Shown: one piece after another, positions 22,859 through 32,370 of the stretch
Position numbering within the stretch: the first letter of the stretch is position 1
Layout of the letters: each line of letters begins with the position of its first letter
Assembly (NCBI GenBank): GCA_012845835.1
Contig: JABAKD010000021.1
Coordinates: 6,022,386-6,086,385 of the forward strand
DNA length: 64,000 bases
Reading direction: 5' to 3'
Source: Undaria pinnatifida
Taxonomy: Eukaryota > Sar > Phaeophyceae > Laminariales > Alariaceae
Made by a program: the position numbers and the translations under genes
The notes under the pieces: model-generated
What the model saw: the letters and a program-made list of their open reading frames with translations, nothing else
Told to the model about the DNA's origin: nothing
Database searches by the model: none

Positions 22859-23988
22859 TATTTTTAAAATATATCATGGGGTTATGCCCTTTTCTAGGCT
22901 CGACACTTAATTGTGAAGAGTCGGGTGGGCTGTTGGTACAGTCTCTTGAGCAGTGACGGGGCCGTGGTTGCTGTTGGGCTGTTTGGTGAGGGCTGCATAC
23001 TTGCCGCGATTGTATTCCATCGACCTTCTGCCGAATCTTGTGTTTGGTGCATGAGGTTTCTTGTGTCAAATTGTTCTTTTATGTGTGTTGAATCCTGACA
23101 CCAGAGTTCGCTTTTGTTGCCAAACGTTTATCATTCATATGTTTGACGTGCTTCAGCGGTATGGTATTGAGCTACCGACCTTGCACTTTTGTGGAGGAAG
23201 ATAAAATTGCTGTTGTGTGTGGGCAGTCTCAAAAAGGAGTAGGCGAGTCAGTCCCGTGGGGTCGCGGAATGCTTTCACGTTGGTTAATTTCATTCGAATG
23301 TGTACTGACATTTAGCCATGTAATGGTGGTCAGGCGATCAAATACGCGGTGAAGAGGGCAGGGGCGAGGTGATTTAATGGGCAATTCCCTCGTATATACT
23401 ATGTCCCCGGTTTCGGGTTTGTCCCTTTTTTAGCCTATCTTCGAGGTCATTATTATTTCTTTATGTCACGAGCTTTCCGGCTCTTTATCCTAAACTGTAC
23501 CTGGTACAGCATTTGTCACAGGACAAATAAATATGATGTAGTATATTGATTGCTCATTTTGTCATCGCACTATAACAGGTCAGGGGGATGTTGCGAACCA
23601 CGTTTGACAGCTGTGGTTGAAATTTTTACCGTTGTTGAGTCGTTGCAGTATCAGTGGGGTTTCGTGATAGCAATGGACGCGTTTGATGCGGCCCCTTCTT
23701 GATGGTTTAGTGATGACGCGTTTTTGCTCACAATCAGAACAACCAGACAGAGCAAGGACCAAAGCCAACCTACTGCCTACCGCCGCCGAGCTTCTGTGGT
23801 CAACGTCCATAAACCTTGGGAATAAGAAATAGGTTCAACATGCATGTATTTCCCTGCTGGGAGACCTGGCCACCTTTGCACCAGAAGCCTGTTGGGCTTC
23901 TCTGAGATACATGGAAGCGCACATACCTCCGACCTTCGGTCTGATCATCGATTTATTCTCCCAAGGTTAGACTAGAGGTTTGACTTAC

Positions 23989-24151
23989 TTTTCAACATGC
24001 AACTTTTTGAGCAATTGGTTCCGGCGACAGTTTTTCCAGCTTTGACGCTCCAGAAACAACTGCATGAGAAACAAGGGGCGTCCATAACCTCGCTTGAAGT
24101 ACACGTAGAAACTACGATTACGAATGATACGCACGTCAACCTCAAGTTCAT
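23989..24151 (-). CDS. possible internal exon, unidentified protein
   Basis: On the minus strand a pyrimidine-rich tract (about 24,160-24,260) precedes a frame with a balanced, basic composition (VDVRIIRNRSFYVYFKRGYG, then LFLERQSWKNCRRNQLLKK). It ends exactly at a consensus donor AAAAGTAAGTC (GT at 23,987-23,988). Downstream on the same strand, 23,905-23,795 has another protein-like frame (RLLVQRWPGLPAGKYMHVE) after a TCTCAG acceptor. A third lies at 23,580-23,730. Together these suggest a multi-exon gene or pseudogene on the minus strand. No family is recognised, and exon joins are not established. Confidence 0.3.
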
Positions 24152-24159
24152 TTAAAGAA

Positions 24160-25027
24160 AAAAAAACACTAAAGGAAAAGAAAGAAAGAGAAAAAAGTGA
24201 AAAAAAAATTACGAAAAAATAACAGAAAGCGAAAAACGATAAAAAGACAGGACAAGAAGTTGATACCAATGATGGAAAAATTCAAAAACCTCGTCTTTGC
24301 AGACCCTAGGAGCAAACTAAAGACGTGCTAAAGACAGTATTGGGTTCATAGGGGGTATTAAGTGCATCCATGACACTCGGGGGGAAACACAACATGGCGA
24401 AAAAGTCGGGGCGGCGTTACGATGGCCTGTGACGGCCATTGAAAGGCCCTAGAAACGTCAAGACAATGGCCGGACCCAGACAGACTTCTTCAGCCGAGTA
24501 CGGGTAGCCAACGCATTCTTTATGATGACAACAAGGGTACGAGAAAACACCAAGGTAGCAGCGGCCCGATTGCACACCCCAACACCCCTCACTGGCGTCA
24601 TACTCCACCTACACCTCTCAAGTATCTCGAGTTCGTGCTCTCAGCGGTTGGTTGTCGTTGTGCTGTGTCGATGCACCACTCACTGCACTGAGAAAGCGGC
24701 GGACAGGTGGTGACGCGTGCCTGGCAAGGGAATTCGTGATCAGTGATTGGAGCTGCATCGGACGAATGCTCCGTGTGTTGTAGGCAGCAGAATTCGAGCC
24801 AGAGATACGTATGTACGTACATCTTGTTTAGTTCATACGCAAAGTCAAGAGTGCAACAGCAGCAGAACTTTACTTCGTAATACACGAAGAATCAATACGC
24901 GAGCCAATCGCAATAAAAAACAACTGTAGTCTACCATATTAAGTTACCTGGGTAAGATTTCAGCTAAAAACTGCTGACAAAAACAAAATAAGCACTCCGA
25001 GTGAATACAAACAATAAAATGTATAGC
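24160..25027. other. no certain gene
   Basis: A minus-strand frame around 24,470-24,560 reads RTLVVIIKNALATRTRLKK and ends shortly after WVRPLS. This faintly recalls a Harbinger transposase N-terminus but is too short to call. Other frames are unassigned. Confidence 0.25.
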
Positions 25028-25141
25028 TTTGGGCTGCGAAAACATCTGAGTTAAATCGACACACGACGCGTATGAAAATACGTGGAAGAGTGGTGAGCTT
25101 AAGGTGTTATTTTCCTCATCCGCCGGAGAATAAAAAAAAAT
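25028..25141 (+). mobile_element. poly(A)-tailed retroposon fragment, family R1 (plus)
   Basis: GGGCTGCGAAAACATCTG, then CGACACACGACGCGTATG and ATCCGCCGGAGAATAAAAAA. This is the same 3' end as 18,917-19,079 and 58,961-59,112 in opposite orientation, 5'-truncated relative to those copies. Confidence 0.65.
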
Positions 25142-25144
25142 CAA

Positions 25145-25449
25145 AAATGTATGAATACATACTACCATGGTGTTCTATACAAGGTTCCCCTTCGGGAGGT
25201 GGACACGTGCCTCCCGGGGGCGACGCAAGTCGAATGACTACAACTGATGATGAAGTATTTGTGCAGAAGGTGTATATCGGAGGGATGCGTAGTGGAAAGA
25301 ATGTGGATAATATAAGATATCACAGACATTTGAAGGAGGAGGGTTGGGATATTGCTGAGGCTCGGTGTGATAAGTTATTCGAAAGTCCACTCCGTATAAC
25401 TGCGTGGCAGCAATTAATTCTACGTTTGTACTGCTGTCGCTGCTGTTAG
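25145..25449 (+). other. open frame of unusual codon use, unidentified
   Basis: Directly after the R1 poly(A) tail a frame runs to 25,449. Its residues look protein-like (VQKVYIGGMRSGKNVDNI, then KEEGWDIAEARCDKLF). Its codons are A- and G-rich (AGA, GGA, ATA, GAG), unlike the GC-third-position style of the retroelement ORFs. It may be a fragment of a foreign or old gene. No family is recognised and no complete gene is visible. Confidence 0.25.
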
Positions 25450-25937
25450 AGGAATCATTGGTGTCAATTTGTTGTTTGTTTTCTGTGTCCAGTATTTTTC
25501 CCCGCGCGCTTAAACAGTTAAACAGTTTATACCGATGTTTGTTGCCGATATGGTCTGTTGTGTGTGCACATCGTTACTTTTGCTTGAGTTGTGTTGCTAC
25601 TTTATATCTCTTTATACAGGTTTCGCTACTGCTGTATGGTAACCACCGTGTCAATTGTGAGGGAGAACTCACAGTAATGACATAGTTCACGTCGTTGCAT
25701 CGGGTACATATACACCGCGCCCGCGTCTAGCAGTGCGGGAAAATTCTCTCGCAAATACATTTTGATACCACCCCGATGTACGTGCGAGGACTAAAGTTCC
25801 ACCGTGTGTGTAGTAGACGTATTTAAGCCTGACGATATGCCTATATTTTTGGCTCTAAACCAAATTAAGCCCTATCGTGTTTTAAATGTCTAAAAAATAG
25901 GTCTATTTTATCGACCTAACGACCACGGCAGACCACG
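25450..25937. other. no supportable gene
   Basis: One 93-codon hydrophobic frame (25,404-25,685) without a recognisable domain. The rest is AT-rich. Confidence 0.45.
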
Positions 25938-25957
25938 GTGAGATGTGGATTTTCCCA

Positions 25958-25997
25958 AAATATGCACTTGGGCACATTTTGGCCCAAGTGCATATTT
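25958..25997. other. perfect 16-bp inverted repeat (hairpin)
   Basis: AAATATGCACTTGGGC (25,958-25,973) and its exact reverse complement (25,982-25,997) flank an 8-base loop. The stem is perfect. It is not adjacent to a recognised gene end, so a terminator, small-RNA precursor or transposon foot are all possible. Confidence 0.8.
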
Positions 25998-25999
25998 GA

Positions 26000-27310
26000 A
26001 GCAATTTTCCGAGTATTTTCCAGCAAACAACAGCATTTCAGACGACAAAAGCTCGAGGAAACATCAGACACTGCTGCAGCAGCAGCACAGCACAACACCC
26101 ACGCAGTAATTGCAACGCTCAGCCTAGCAAGCCGCTTGGTGTATCCCCAACCCGGGTTAATCAACCTGCGTGTACAACACCATCAGAAACGTTGGCGGTG
26201 GTCAGAGGCGATCCACTCTCGTGGAGCGGCATGCCTCTACGTACTGTTACTTGAAAAGGAGTCCTTGTTCATTCACGAGGATCGAGCGCACACACAACAC
26301 AACACACCACAAAACAAAACAACACAGCACAACACACAGACAACCAGCACCCCAACAGCCAACCCAACTACAGCACAACTAGCCGCGAGACTCCTCCTAC
26401 CCTGGCGTTCTCTGCGGTCAGAGAACTGGGACTCTGACATAGTTCGTCGCGCGCTCGTGCTCCTGCTCTCTCGTCCCGAGAGGCTGTCATTTTTCGATGA
26501 CACATTTTTTTTGTTTGGTTTTTGTGCCCGACGTAGCGCATGGCCGGAGCTGCTGCTTCAGTTTACAACCCTGTTGCCTCTTTCCCGCGGATGCCTACAT
26601 TTCGAGGGTGGAAATTGAACCGGGTTGAGGGCCAGTCCTGCTGTGCTGCTGTACTGACTGCCACACTGAGGCACACCGAAGGCGGCAAACGCCTGCGAGG
26701 TATCCTACATATGAAGCGAGTATGGAGTCCGAAGCACTCAATGTTTTTGCCAGGCACCAGTTATTTGTTTTGGCCGTTTGTTCAAGCTCGCACAGCATGG
26801 GCAGGGGAGGGTCTTTCTCGAAGTTTCCACCCACTCATGTGCTGACTCATGACATAAATCCTCGTCTTGCCATCTGCGTCTGTCTGGAGTAGTGCAGAAA
26901 TATCATAGTCTATTTTCAAGTAGTTTGATCTTTCCTCGGCTTTTCTTTTTATGCGTACTGAAAGAGACCACTACTTCGAGTTTTAGACATATGGTGTTTT
27001 TTTTATGCGTTTAAGGTCGAACTATCGAATGGCCTAGCTCTTCCAGTTGGAAGTACTTAAGACCTAACCTCGAGGCTTAAATACGTCTAGTGTGTGGTTG
27101 CCCGGGGACAGAAGCGTCTCATACCCCGCAAAATAGAGCCAGTCTCGGCGGCTTTCCGCGGCCATAGCTCGCGCCACGGACGTCCCATGAGCCCGGCACA
27201 CGGCTGATAATATACCGACGGGTAGTCTGATCGCATTGCAGAAGAAAGCACACAAAAAAACTCTGCGCCGGCGGAGAAAAAGGGACGGACTAGGCAAAAA
27301 AATCAAAATG
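26000..27310. other. ambiguous frames, no certain gene
   Basis: A 226-codon plus frame (25,938-26,618) includes the hairpin and a CA-rich low-complexity segment (26,280-26,380), which argues against a real protein. Minus frames at 26,595-26,834 (EKDPPLPMLCELEQTAKTNN) and 27,064-27,306 are moderately protein-like, but no motif settles them. Confidence 0.3.
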
Positions 27311-27939
27311 GTACATATGCATATTCGGAAAATAACGATGAATTTTCATAATTTTGTATATACGTGCAAATAGTTTATAGACTATACGTGCTACCTGGCG
27401 TGATATGAAGTATAAAGCAAGGGGAAATCACCCAGCGACCATTCACTGCATGCTAGGGCACATTTTCGTGGACACGTCTAACTAACACGAGCATCTAACC
27501 TGAACGCGACGTACACAGACAGGACCAAAGCATCTTCGACGGCATGGAAAATTGCGGATGTCTAATCGTATATCATCAAAAGTATTGAAATATAAAAAGG
27601 AATTAGAGGTAGATATGTTAAAATTGCGGTAGACCACACCACAAGTTAATCATGCTATTAATAGTACACAAGATATTTCGAGGGCACCGTCTGCATGATC
27701 GCCTCCCAACCTGTGCTAACTGGAGTACCATACCTGATATGCCTGTACATATAGGTCTAGTCTGTATGCCTATCATTCAAGTATCGCAGTTATCGTTTTA
27801 GGTACGTAATAGTACAAAAGCACTACCTCGTATAGATGGCATAAAAATAATACCCTGGTAGCCATCGTGTCTGGTATTTTAAGTCGCAATGGCATATTAT
27901 AGTCTAAATTTTTAAAAATATTTACTCCATCAAAATTCG
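27311..27939. repeat. unassigned AT-rich DNA with a dispersed repeat piece
   Basis: 27,617-27,720 (AAATTGCGGTAGACCACACC, then 'CGTCTGCATGATCGCCTC') resembles 10,028-10,120. Otherwise nothing is recognised. Confidence 0.4.
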
Positions 27940-28075
27940 ACTAGCAGTGGGATTGCAGAAACCCTAATGCGCGATAAAAATTGAAGGCGAGAACCGGAGA
28001 GAATAAGGCACGACACCAACCTGTGACCACGGCTTGTACAGAATCTGGAAAGAAGAAGTGTCAACAAAAAAAAAG
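27940..28075 (+). mobile_element. poly(A)-tailed retroposon fragment, family R2 (no MITE)
   Basis: GCAGTGGGATTGCAGAAACC, then TAATGCGCGATAAAAATTG and so on to a run of nine A. The same sequence lies at 59,592-60,010, where a MITE interrupts it. This copy is therefore an empty-site paralogue. The 5' end is undefined. Confidence 0.6.
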
Positions 28076-28149
28076 GGACAGTCGTTATGAAATAGTCGTC
28101 ATGGTGATTCATGGTTGCACATTTAATCTAAATAGATCGGAATATTTCA

Positions 28150-28749
28150 CGCTAATTTTCTGTAGGGTTTGTGGTTTCCGGGTAAGGGTACGGGGGTGTT
28201 ACAGAACTTCATGATGTTTCGGCTATGGGAAATCCAAGTGTTGCAGATTTCCAGACGTTCCGGGCATTGCGGCACAGGCATACATAACTAACCGAGGTTC
28301 CTGGAGGGTATGAAGCATGATGTACCCGTACCCCGGGTATTGTGGCATGGGTCTTACAGAACCCACATAGAAGGTTCGGGTACGGGTATGAAGATTTAAC
28401 GAAACTTCCAGAACTTCTCGATAATGTGGCACTGGCATACAGGACTTCCAGAAGTCAGGGACAGGCGTACATATATATGCTGCTCCCGTACCCCGGGTCT
28501 TTATGGCACCGGCGTGCGGAACTTGCAGAAGTTCCGGGGACGGGTATGGGTTTCTTGCAGAAGTTACAGAAGTTCTTGGTACGGGGTAAATACCCCGGGT
28601 ATGGGGTTATGTGTACTCTACAGACAGAACGACAATATAAAGTTCGAGTACGGATATAAATGTCGTACAGAATTCACGGACGTTCCGAGTACGGGTAGGG
28701 TGGTACAACAGAACTCACAGAAGTCGTTGGTTCGGGTAATCCCCGGGTG
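28150..28749 (+). repeat. minisatellite family C, copy 4, split by retrotransposon copy 1
   Basis: Head TTCTGTAGGGTTTGTGGTTT, then about ten degraded CAGAAGTTCCGGG units, closing with TTCGGGTAATCCCCGGGTG. The repeat is cut at 28,753 by the LTR of copy 1, and its continuation resumes at 43,815. Confidence 0.75.
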
Positions 28750-28753
28750 AATA
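28750..28753. other. target-site duplication of copy 1 (left)
   Basis: AATA directly outside the LTR, matched by AATA at 43,815-43,818. Confidence 0.65.
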
Positions 28754-29021
28754 TGTAAATTAAAGGTGGGGGACACAGAGTGCCCCCTGCAGGTCTGCCA
28801 ATTGAGCAGGTCCTCGGAGAGTACTCACTTTCGTTCCTTCGTAAAGATGTAGCTTTATTCGTTTCCACCAGAGCCCGGGATAGCTTCTGAGATCGGCGGC
28901 ACGTGCCTCCGATCTACTTCCTAACTCTCCCGAATATAAAACGCCAACCTTATCATACGAAACCCACCCTAATGGTCTCAAATTCATATACCTACAGGCC
29001 TTTCGAGGCCGTATCTTAACA
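28754..29021 (-). repeat. 3' LTR of copy 1
   Basis: 268 bp. On the minus strand it starts TGTTAAGATACGG and ends AATTTACA (TG...CA). It contains AGGCACGTGCC-like inverted blocks and a plausible poly(A) signal (AATAAAGCTAC on the minus strand). The last purine-rich stretch before it, CAGGGTGGGCTAG at 29,022-29,035, is shared with copy 3 and may act as the polypurine tract. Confidence 0.88.
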
Positions 29022-30030
29022 CTAGCCCACCCTGATGAGTCGCATATGCAGAAATGTGGGAGATTCGGGGAAACTCCAGCTCTACGAACTATACCATGAG
29101 TCTAAGATGCGGCTCCTCAAAACCCACTCCCACACCCTTAACCGTCTAGCTATGGAACCAGAAACACGCGAAGAAAAGCAGTAGAAAGAAAAGCAGACCC
29201 TACAGCAAGACAATAGTCACCCATCAAAAACCTGCCGCATGCCGCCGGTGTGGCGGGGTGGGGGCAGAAAAGGCTCTAGAACCTGCCGCATGCCGCCGGT
29301 GTGGCGGGGGGGCAGGAAAGGCTCTACGGCAAACCAACCACAGAACAGGTACTATGGCGAGGCGAGCCCACGTGGATATGGAGGGGAACACAGGCGCTAA
29401 CACAAGGAAGAAGTCATGCGAAAAACCTCCCGCGGGCCATCGGCAAGGCGGGGGGATAGACGAGGAAACGACGAATATCCGGGATGGAAGGTGTCAACAC
29501 CTACAGCCCCGCTAGGGTAGAAAGTGTTTAGACATAAAAAAAACAAAGCAGAACAAATACAACACACAAGACATGAAAGATGACACACAGACCCGTACAC
29601 TGGTCGCCCCCCGGCTCTGGGCTGAGGAGGGCGTCGGCAGGGCGAAATTGAACAATGACAAAAAATCGACAGCCCTGCGCCTCAGATGGCGTCGTTTTAC
29701 CCGAACCCTGACCCGGCACTGAGCAGGGGGTTCGACAGGACAGAAAAAAAAATGGAAAGAACCGCCCCAAAACTCGATGAAGACCCTCAAGACACTACGA
29801 ACGACCCAAACACGAAGACGCAAAACTCATATCTCAAAAAAAATGAAGAACTATTGAGGAGCGGTGGTGGCTTGGAAGTCAACTGGCCACGGCCGCGCCT
29901 CGAAATTAGTCTACGTTACGTTATATTCCCCGAGGAAACGCACTGGGGATGTGATCTTGCAAGCACTAAGAGTCTCGTACGGCTCCCGTTGAAGTCGTGT
30001 AGCGCGCCGGGGGAAGAGGGAGTTTAATCG
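29022..30030 (-). repeat. 3' untranslated region of copy 1 with a 50-bp duplication
   Basis: Non-coding between the Tudor-like domain and the LTR. Two near-identical units of about 50 bp (CCTGCCGCATGCCGCCGG, a G run, then AAAGGCTCTA) lie at 29,229-29,330, and a third weaker one at 29,425. The counterpart in copy 3 (57.0-58.15 kb) keeps the same organisation. Short plus-strand ORFs here are shadows. Confidence 0.7.
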
Positions 30031-30316
30031 GTCCCAGGTCGTCTAGAAAGCGGATCAGGTATACCTTGTCCTCGGTAGTGCTCGCGCTAATTTTTCCTAG
30101 CCACCATAAACCATCGTCTCCCTTGTACCAAAAGTGGGCTCCCTTAGAGAGTACTGTGTCGTGGTAGCGACGGAGCCAATCGGTGCGGGGAACACAGGTG
30201 TAGCCCGGCGCTAGCAAACGTTCCCCGTTGTTGCGGGAGAGCTCACGCCGTGCCGCTCCGATCCGCACTCGGCGGTAAAGGCGGTTGGTTTAGCGGTGCT
30301 GGTCCGGGGTTCCGGC
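29966..30316 (-). pseudogene. Tudor-like C-terminal extension of integrase
   Basis: In the same frame as integrase, after a single TAG at 30,317-30,319, the reading continues through RIGAARRELSRNNG to a compact module. This module runs from GAHFWYKGDDGLWWLGKI to VYLIRFLDDLGPI (about 30,150-30,030). The pattern of aromatic residues and a closing 'RFLDD' resembles the small beta-barrel of Tudor/Agenet readers, which bind methylated histone tails or arginines. Copy 2 has no stop at the corresponding TAG, and copy 3 keeps the segment in decayed form. The domain name is inferred from pattern, not from a profile search. Confidence 0.5.
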
Positions 30317-31828
30317 CTAATAACGCAAGATGTGGGAGCGGGAGAGGTGAACGTCCATTTCCCGCTCCCATGACGGTTCGGAGAGTCCCGCCCAATGCGT
30401 CTTGTATAGCACCGCGATGACGCCACCTCGCCCCCGTACCGACTGAAGACCAGTGATCTGCTCCACCTCCAGCCGTTGGAGGGGAGTCGAAACGTCGTCT
30501 TGAGTGACGTCGTATGGCGGGGACTTCTTGGAAAAATTGTTGAGCACATACTGTGTCAGCCCCGTCGGTAGGTATTTGGGCATATCCCCGCTGTCGTGGG
30601 GGCTGGCACAGGGTTTCCAGCGCTCGATGGCCACACGCCGACGAGCGTCCGAACCAGGCAGGTCGGAAGGGAGATCCAAATAAGGGAGGTTGCTCCCGAG
30701 CGGCGGGCCGTCCGGGATCTCGGCGGCGGAGCAGGGACCGACGGCCAAGACCTTGTATGTGCCCGTCCAGTTAAGCGCGAGTTTGGCCTTGAGTACCTTG
30801 GCGTCGGTATTTGCCTGCACACCCTGGCGGATGGTAGAGGCAGAATTGTATACCCATGCCCAACCACCCACAATGAAGTTAGGTGCTGGACGCAGCGCGT
30901 TGGCGAGGGCGGAGTTTCTGCGGTTAACAGGGGAAACGGTGAGGGCGTGGTGTGCGCGGACAATGTCGTTCGCGCGCTTTTGCCGGTCGGGGGCCAAATC
31001 GCAATAGGCCAGGTGGTCACGGGCCAGACTCTGGTGTCCCACGACACCTGTGCGGTCGAAAATCGTCAGGGGGAGCCGTGGGAGGCTGCCCATATGGACC
31101 TCGTTGGGCGCCAAACCCGTCGCCGCGCTGACAGAGTTGTTGTAAGCGAAATCTACGTGGGGCAGATGCAAGTCCAAGTCGTCTTGTCGCTCGTTGACGA
31201 CCATGCCCAGCATTTGTGCCATAGTGTGATTAACCCGCTCAACGCCCCCGTTACAGTTGGGATGACATAAGCTTGTAGCAAGCTTGTGTACACCTAACAG
31301 CTGATAAACAGCTTGTGAAAGCTTGGAGCAGAACTGCAGCCCGTTGTCCGAGAGTATGGTGCGCGGGCACCCCCTCAAGGGGATGTATTGGTTCACCAGG
31401 ATATTGGCTGTACCTCCCGCGGTGAACTCAGCGGCAGTGACGGGGAACATGTCGGCCCGACGACTGAAGCGATCGGTGAACAGCAGGATGTAGGTGTTGC
31501 CTCGTGGTGTTACCGGAAGGGGGCCGAAGTAGTCAACACTGACGGCGATACCTGGACCTTCCGGCAGAGGCATTGTAATGATGGGCCCGCGGACAGTCAG
31601 CCATGGGGTTTTACGCGCTTGGCACTTCAAGCAGTGGCGAAGCCACCACCGGGTGCACACACGCATGCCAATCCACCAATAAAAACGCTCCAGCATGCGC
31701 AACGTGCGCGTGGTACCAAGGAGGCAGAAGGCCGTCGAGTGACAAGCTTGCATGATCCAAGGGCGCATGAGCAGGGGAACGTAGATGCGAACTGGCTCGT
31801 CGTTTAGCAAGCAAGCAGCTCGCCCCAC
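30317..31828 (-). CDS. integrase with chromodomain (copy 1)
   Basis: 503 codons. It inserts cDNA into chromosomes. A zinc-binding N-terminus is seen as QACHST and RHCLKCQ, but the usual second His is Leu (CLLGTTRTL). The RNase H-fold core has D99 (VDYFGP), D161 (LSDNGLQF) and E197 (GGVERVNH), an exact D,D35E spacing, so the catalytic triad is intact. A C-terminal domain is followed by a chromodomain-like module at about residues 450-500 (LEVEQITGLQSVRGRGG, then HWAGLSEPSWERE), which in chromoviruses guides insertion to marked chromatin. The frame begins by overlapping the linker ORF in another frame and ends at a TAG where copy 2 reads on. Confidence 0.9.
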   Translation of the reverse strand: MGRAACLLNDEPVRIYVPLLMRPWIMQACHSTAFCLLGTTRTLRMLERFYWWIGMRVCTRWWLRHCLKCQARKTPWLTVRGPIITMPLPEGPGIAVSVDYFGPLPVTPRGNTYILLFTDRFSRRADMFPVTAAEFTAGGTANILVNQYIPLRGCPRTILSDNGLQFCSKLSQAVYQLLGVHKLATSLCHPNCNGGVERVNHTMAQMLGMVVNERQDDLDLHLPHVDFAYNNSVSAATGLAPNEVHMGSLPRLPLTIFDRTGVVGHQSLARDHLAYCDLAPDRQKRANDIVRAHHALTVSPVNRRNSALANALRPAPNFIVGGWAWVYNSASTIRQGVQANTDAKVLKAKLALNWTGTYKVLAVGPCSAAEIPDGPPLGSNLPYLDLPSDLPGSDARRRVAIERWKPCASPHDSGDMPKYLPTGLTQYVLNNFSKKSPPYDVTQDDVSTPLQRLEVEQITGLQSVRGRGGVIAVLYKTHWAGLSEPSWEREMDVHLSRSHILRY

Positions 31829-32367
31829 AGAGTTCGGTTTGTCAGGGCTTGTTCGCGGGAGTGTCGTGTTACGGACAAGTAGAACGATGTCGTCGTCGGT
31901 TGTACGTAGTCAACCCTTACCCGCCAGCTCCTGGATGTCTGAGAGGGAGGGACGCTTGGCCGAGGGATAGCGTGCCAAGAAGTCGGGTGGCAGGGCCGAC
32001 GGATGGCCGATAGATATAAACGTATCGTGGCGTGGCACGTCGGCTCTGCGTCTTGTTCGCGCTTCCAATCGGCATGTGAATAACGCGCGACGGAATCCGC
32101 GAACCGCAATTCAGCAGCGTCGTTGAGGGCGTCTGACCTTGTATATGCAGTCGGCGTGTCACTAGGAGAAGGCGTGAGCCGTAAGGGATGAGTTCCCATA
32201 TAGGCTCTGCGTGGTCGCGGTCGGACGGTAGTGGCACCGTGCGGACCGGCGAGTCGGCAAGAGCAGGGGTCGCGGCGGTCGACGGGGTCGGTCGCGGCCG
32301 TGGGACTCGCGACGGGGTTGCACCTCGTCTGGAAGATGGCCGAGGGCCCCGCCAAGCCCAAACCCAT
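31804..32367 (-). CDS. RNase H-integrase linker ORF
   Basis: 187 codons in the RT frame, after the TAG at 32,371-32,373, with an ATG one codon later. The N-terminal part is Pro/Arg/Thr-rich. The C-terminal part (ELRFADSVARYSHADWKREQ, then NRTLWGELL) resembles the tether before the gypsy integrase zinc finger. It ends in TAA while integrase continues in another frame. Copy 2 has the same stop at the same place (46,210), so this join may be a real frameshift point rather than decay. Confidence 0.6.
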   Translation of the reverse strand: MGLGLAGPSAIFQTRCNPVASPTAATDPVDRRDPCSCRLAGPHGATTVRPRPRRAYMGTHPLRLTPSPSDTPTAYTRSDALNDAAELRFADSVARYSHADWKREQDAEPTCHATIRLYLSAIRRPCHPTSWHAIPRPSVPPSQTSRSWRVRVDYVQPTTTSFYLSVTRHSREQALTNRTLWGELLAC

Positions 32368-32370
32368 AAT

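Noticed and set aside
25938-26618. 226-codon plus-strand ORF as a gene
   Set aside because: It runs through a perfect hairpin and a CA-rich low-complexity tract, and has no recognisable domain.
28342-28750. Two overlapping ORFs of 105-108 codons
   Set aside because: They translate the family C minisatellite in two frames.
29512-29823. 103-codon minus-strand ORF
   Set aside because: It lies in the 3' UTR of copy 1 and is not conserved as a frame in copy 3.
30596-31270. 224-codon plus-strand ORF
   Set aside because: Antisense shadow of the integrase with GC-rich complementary codons; no domain.
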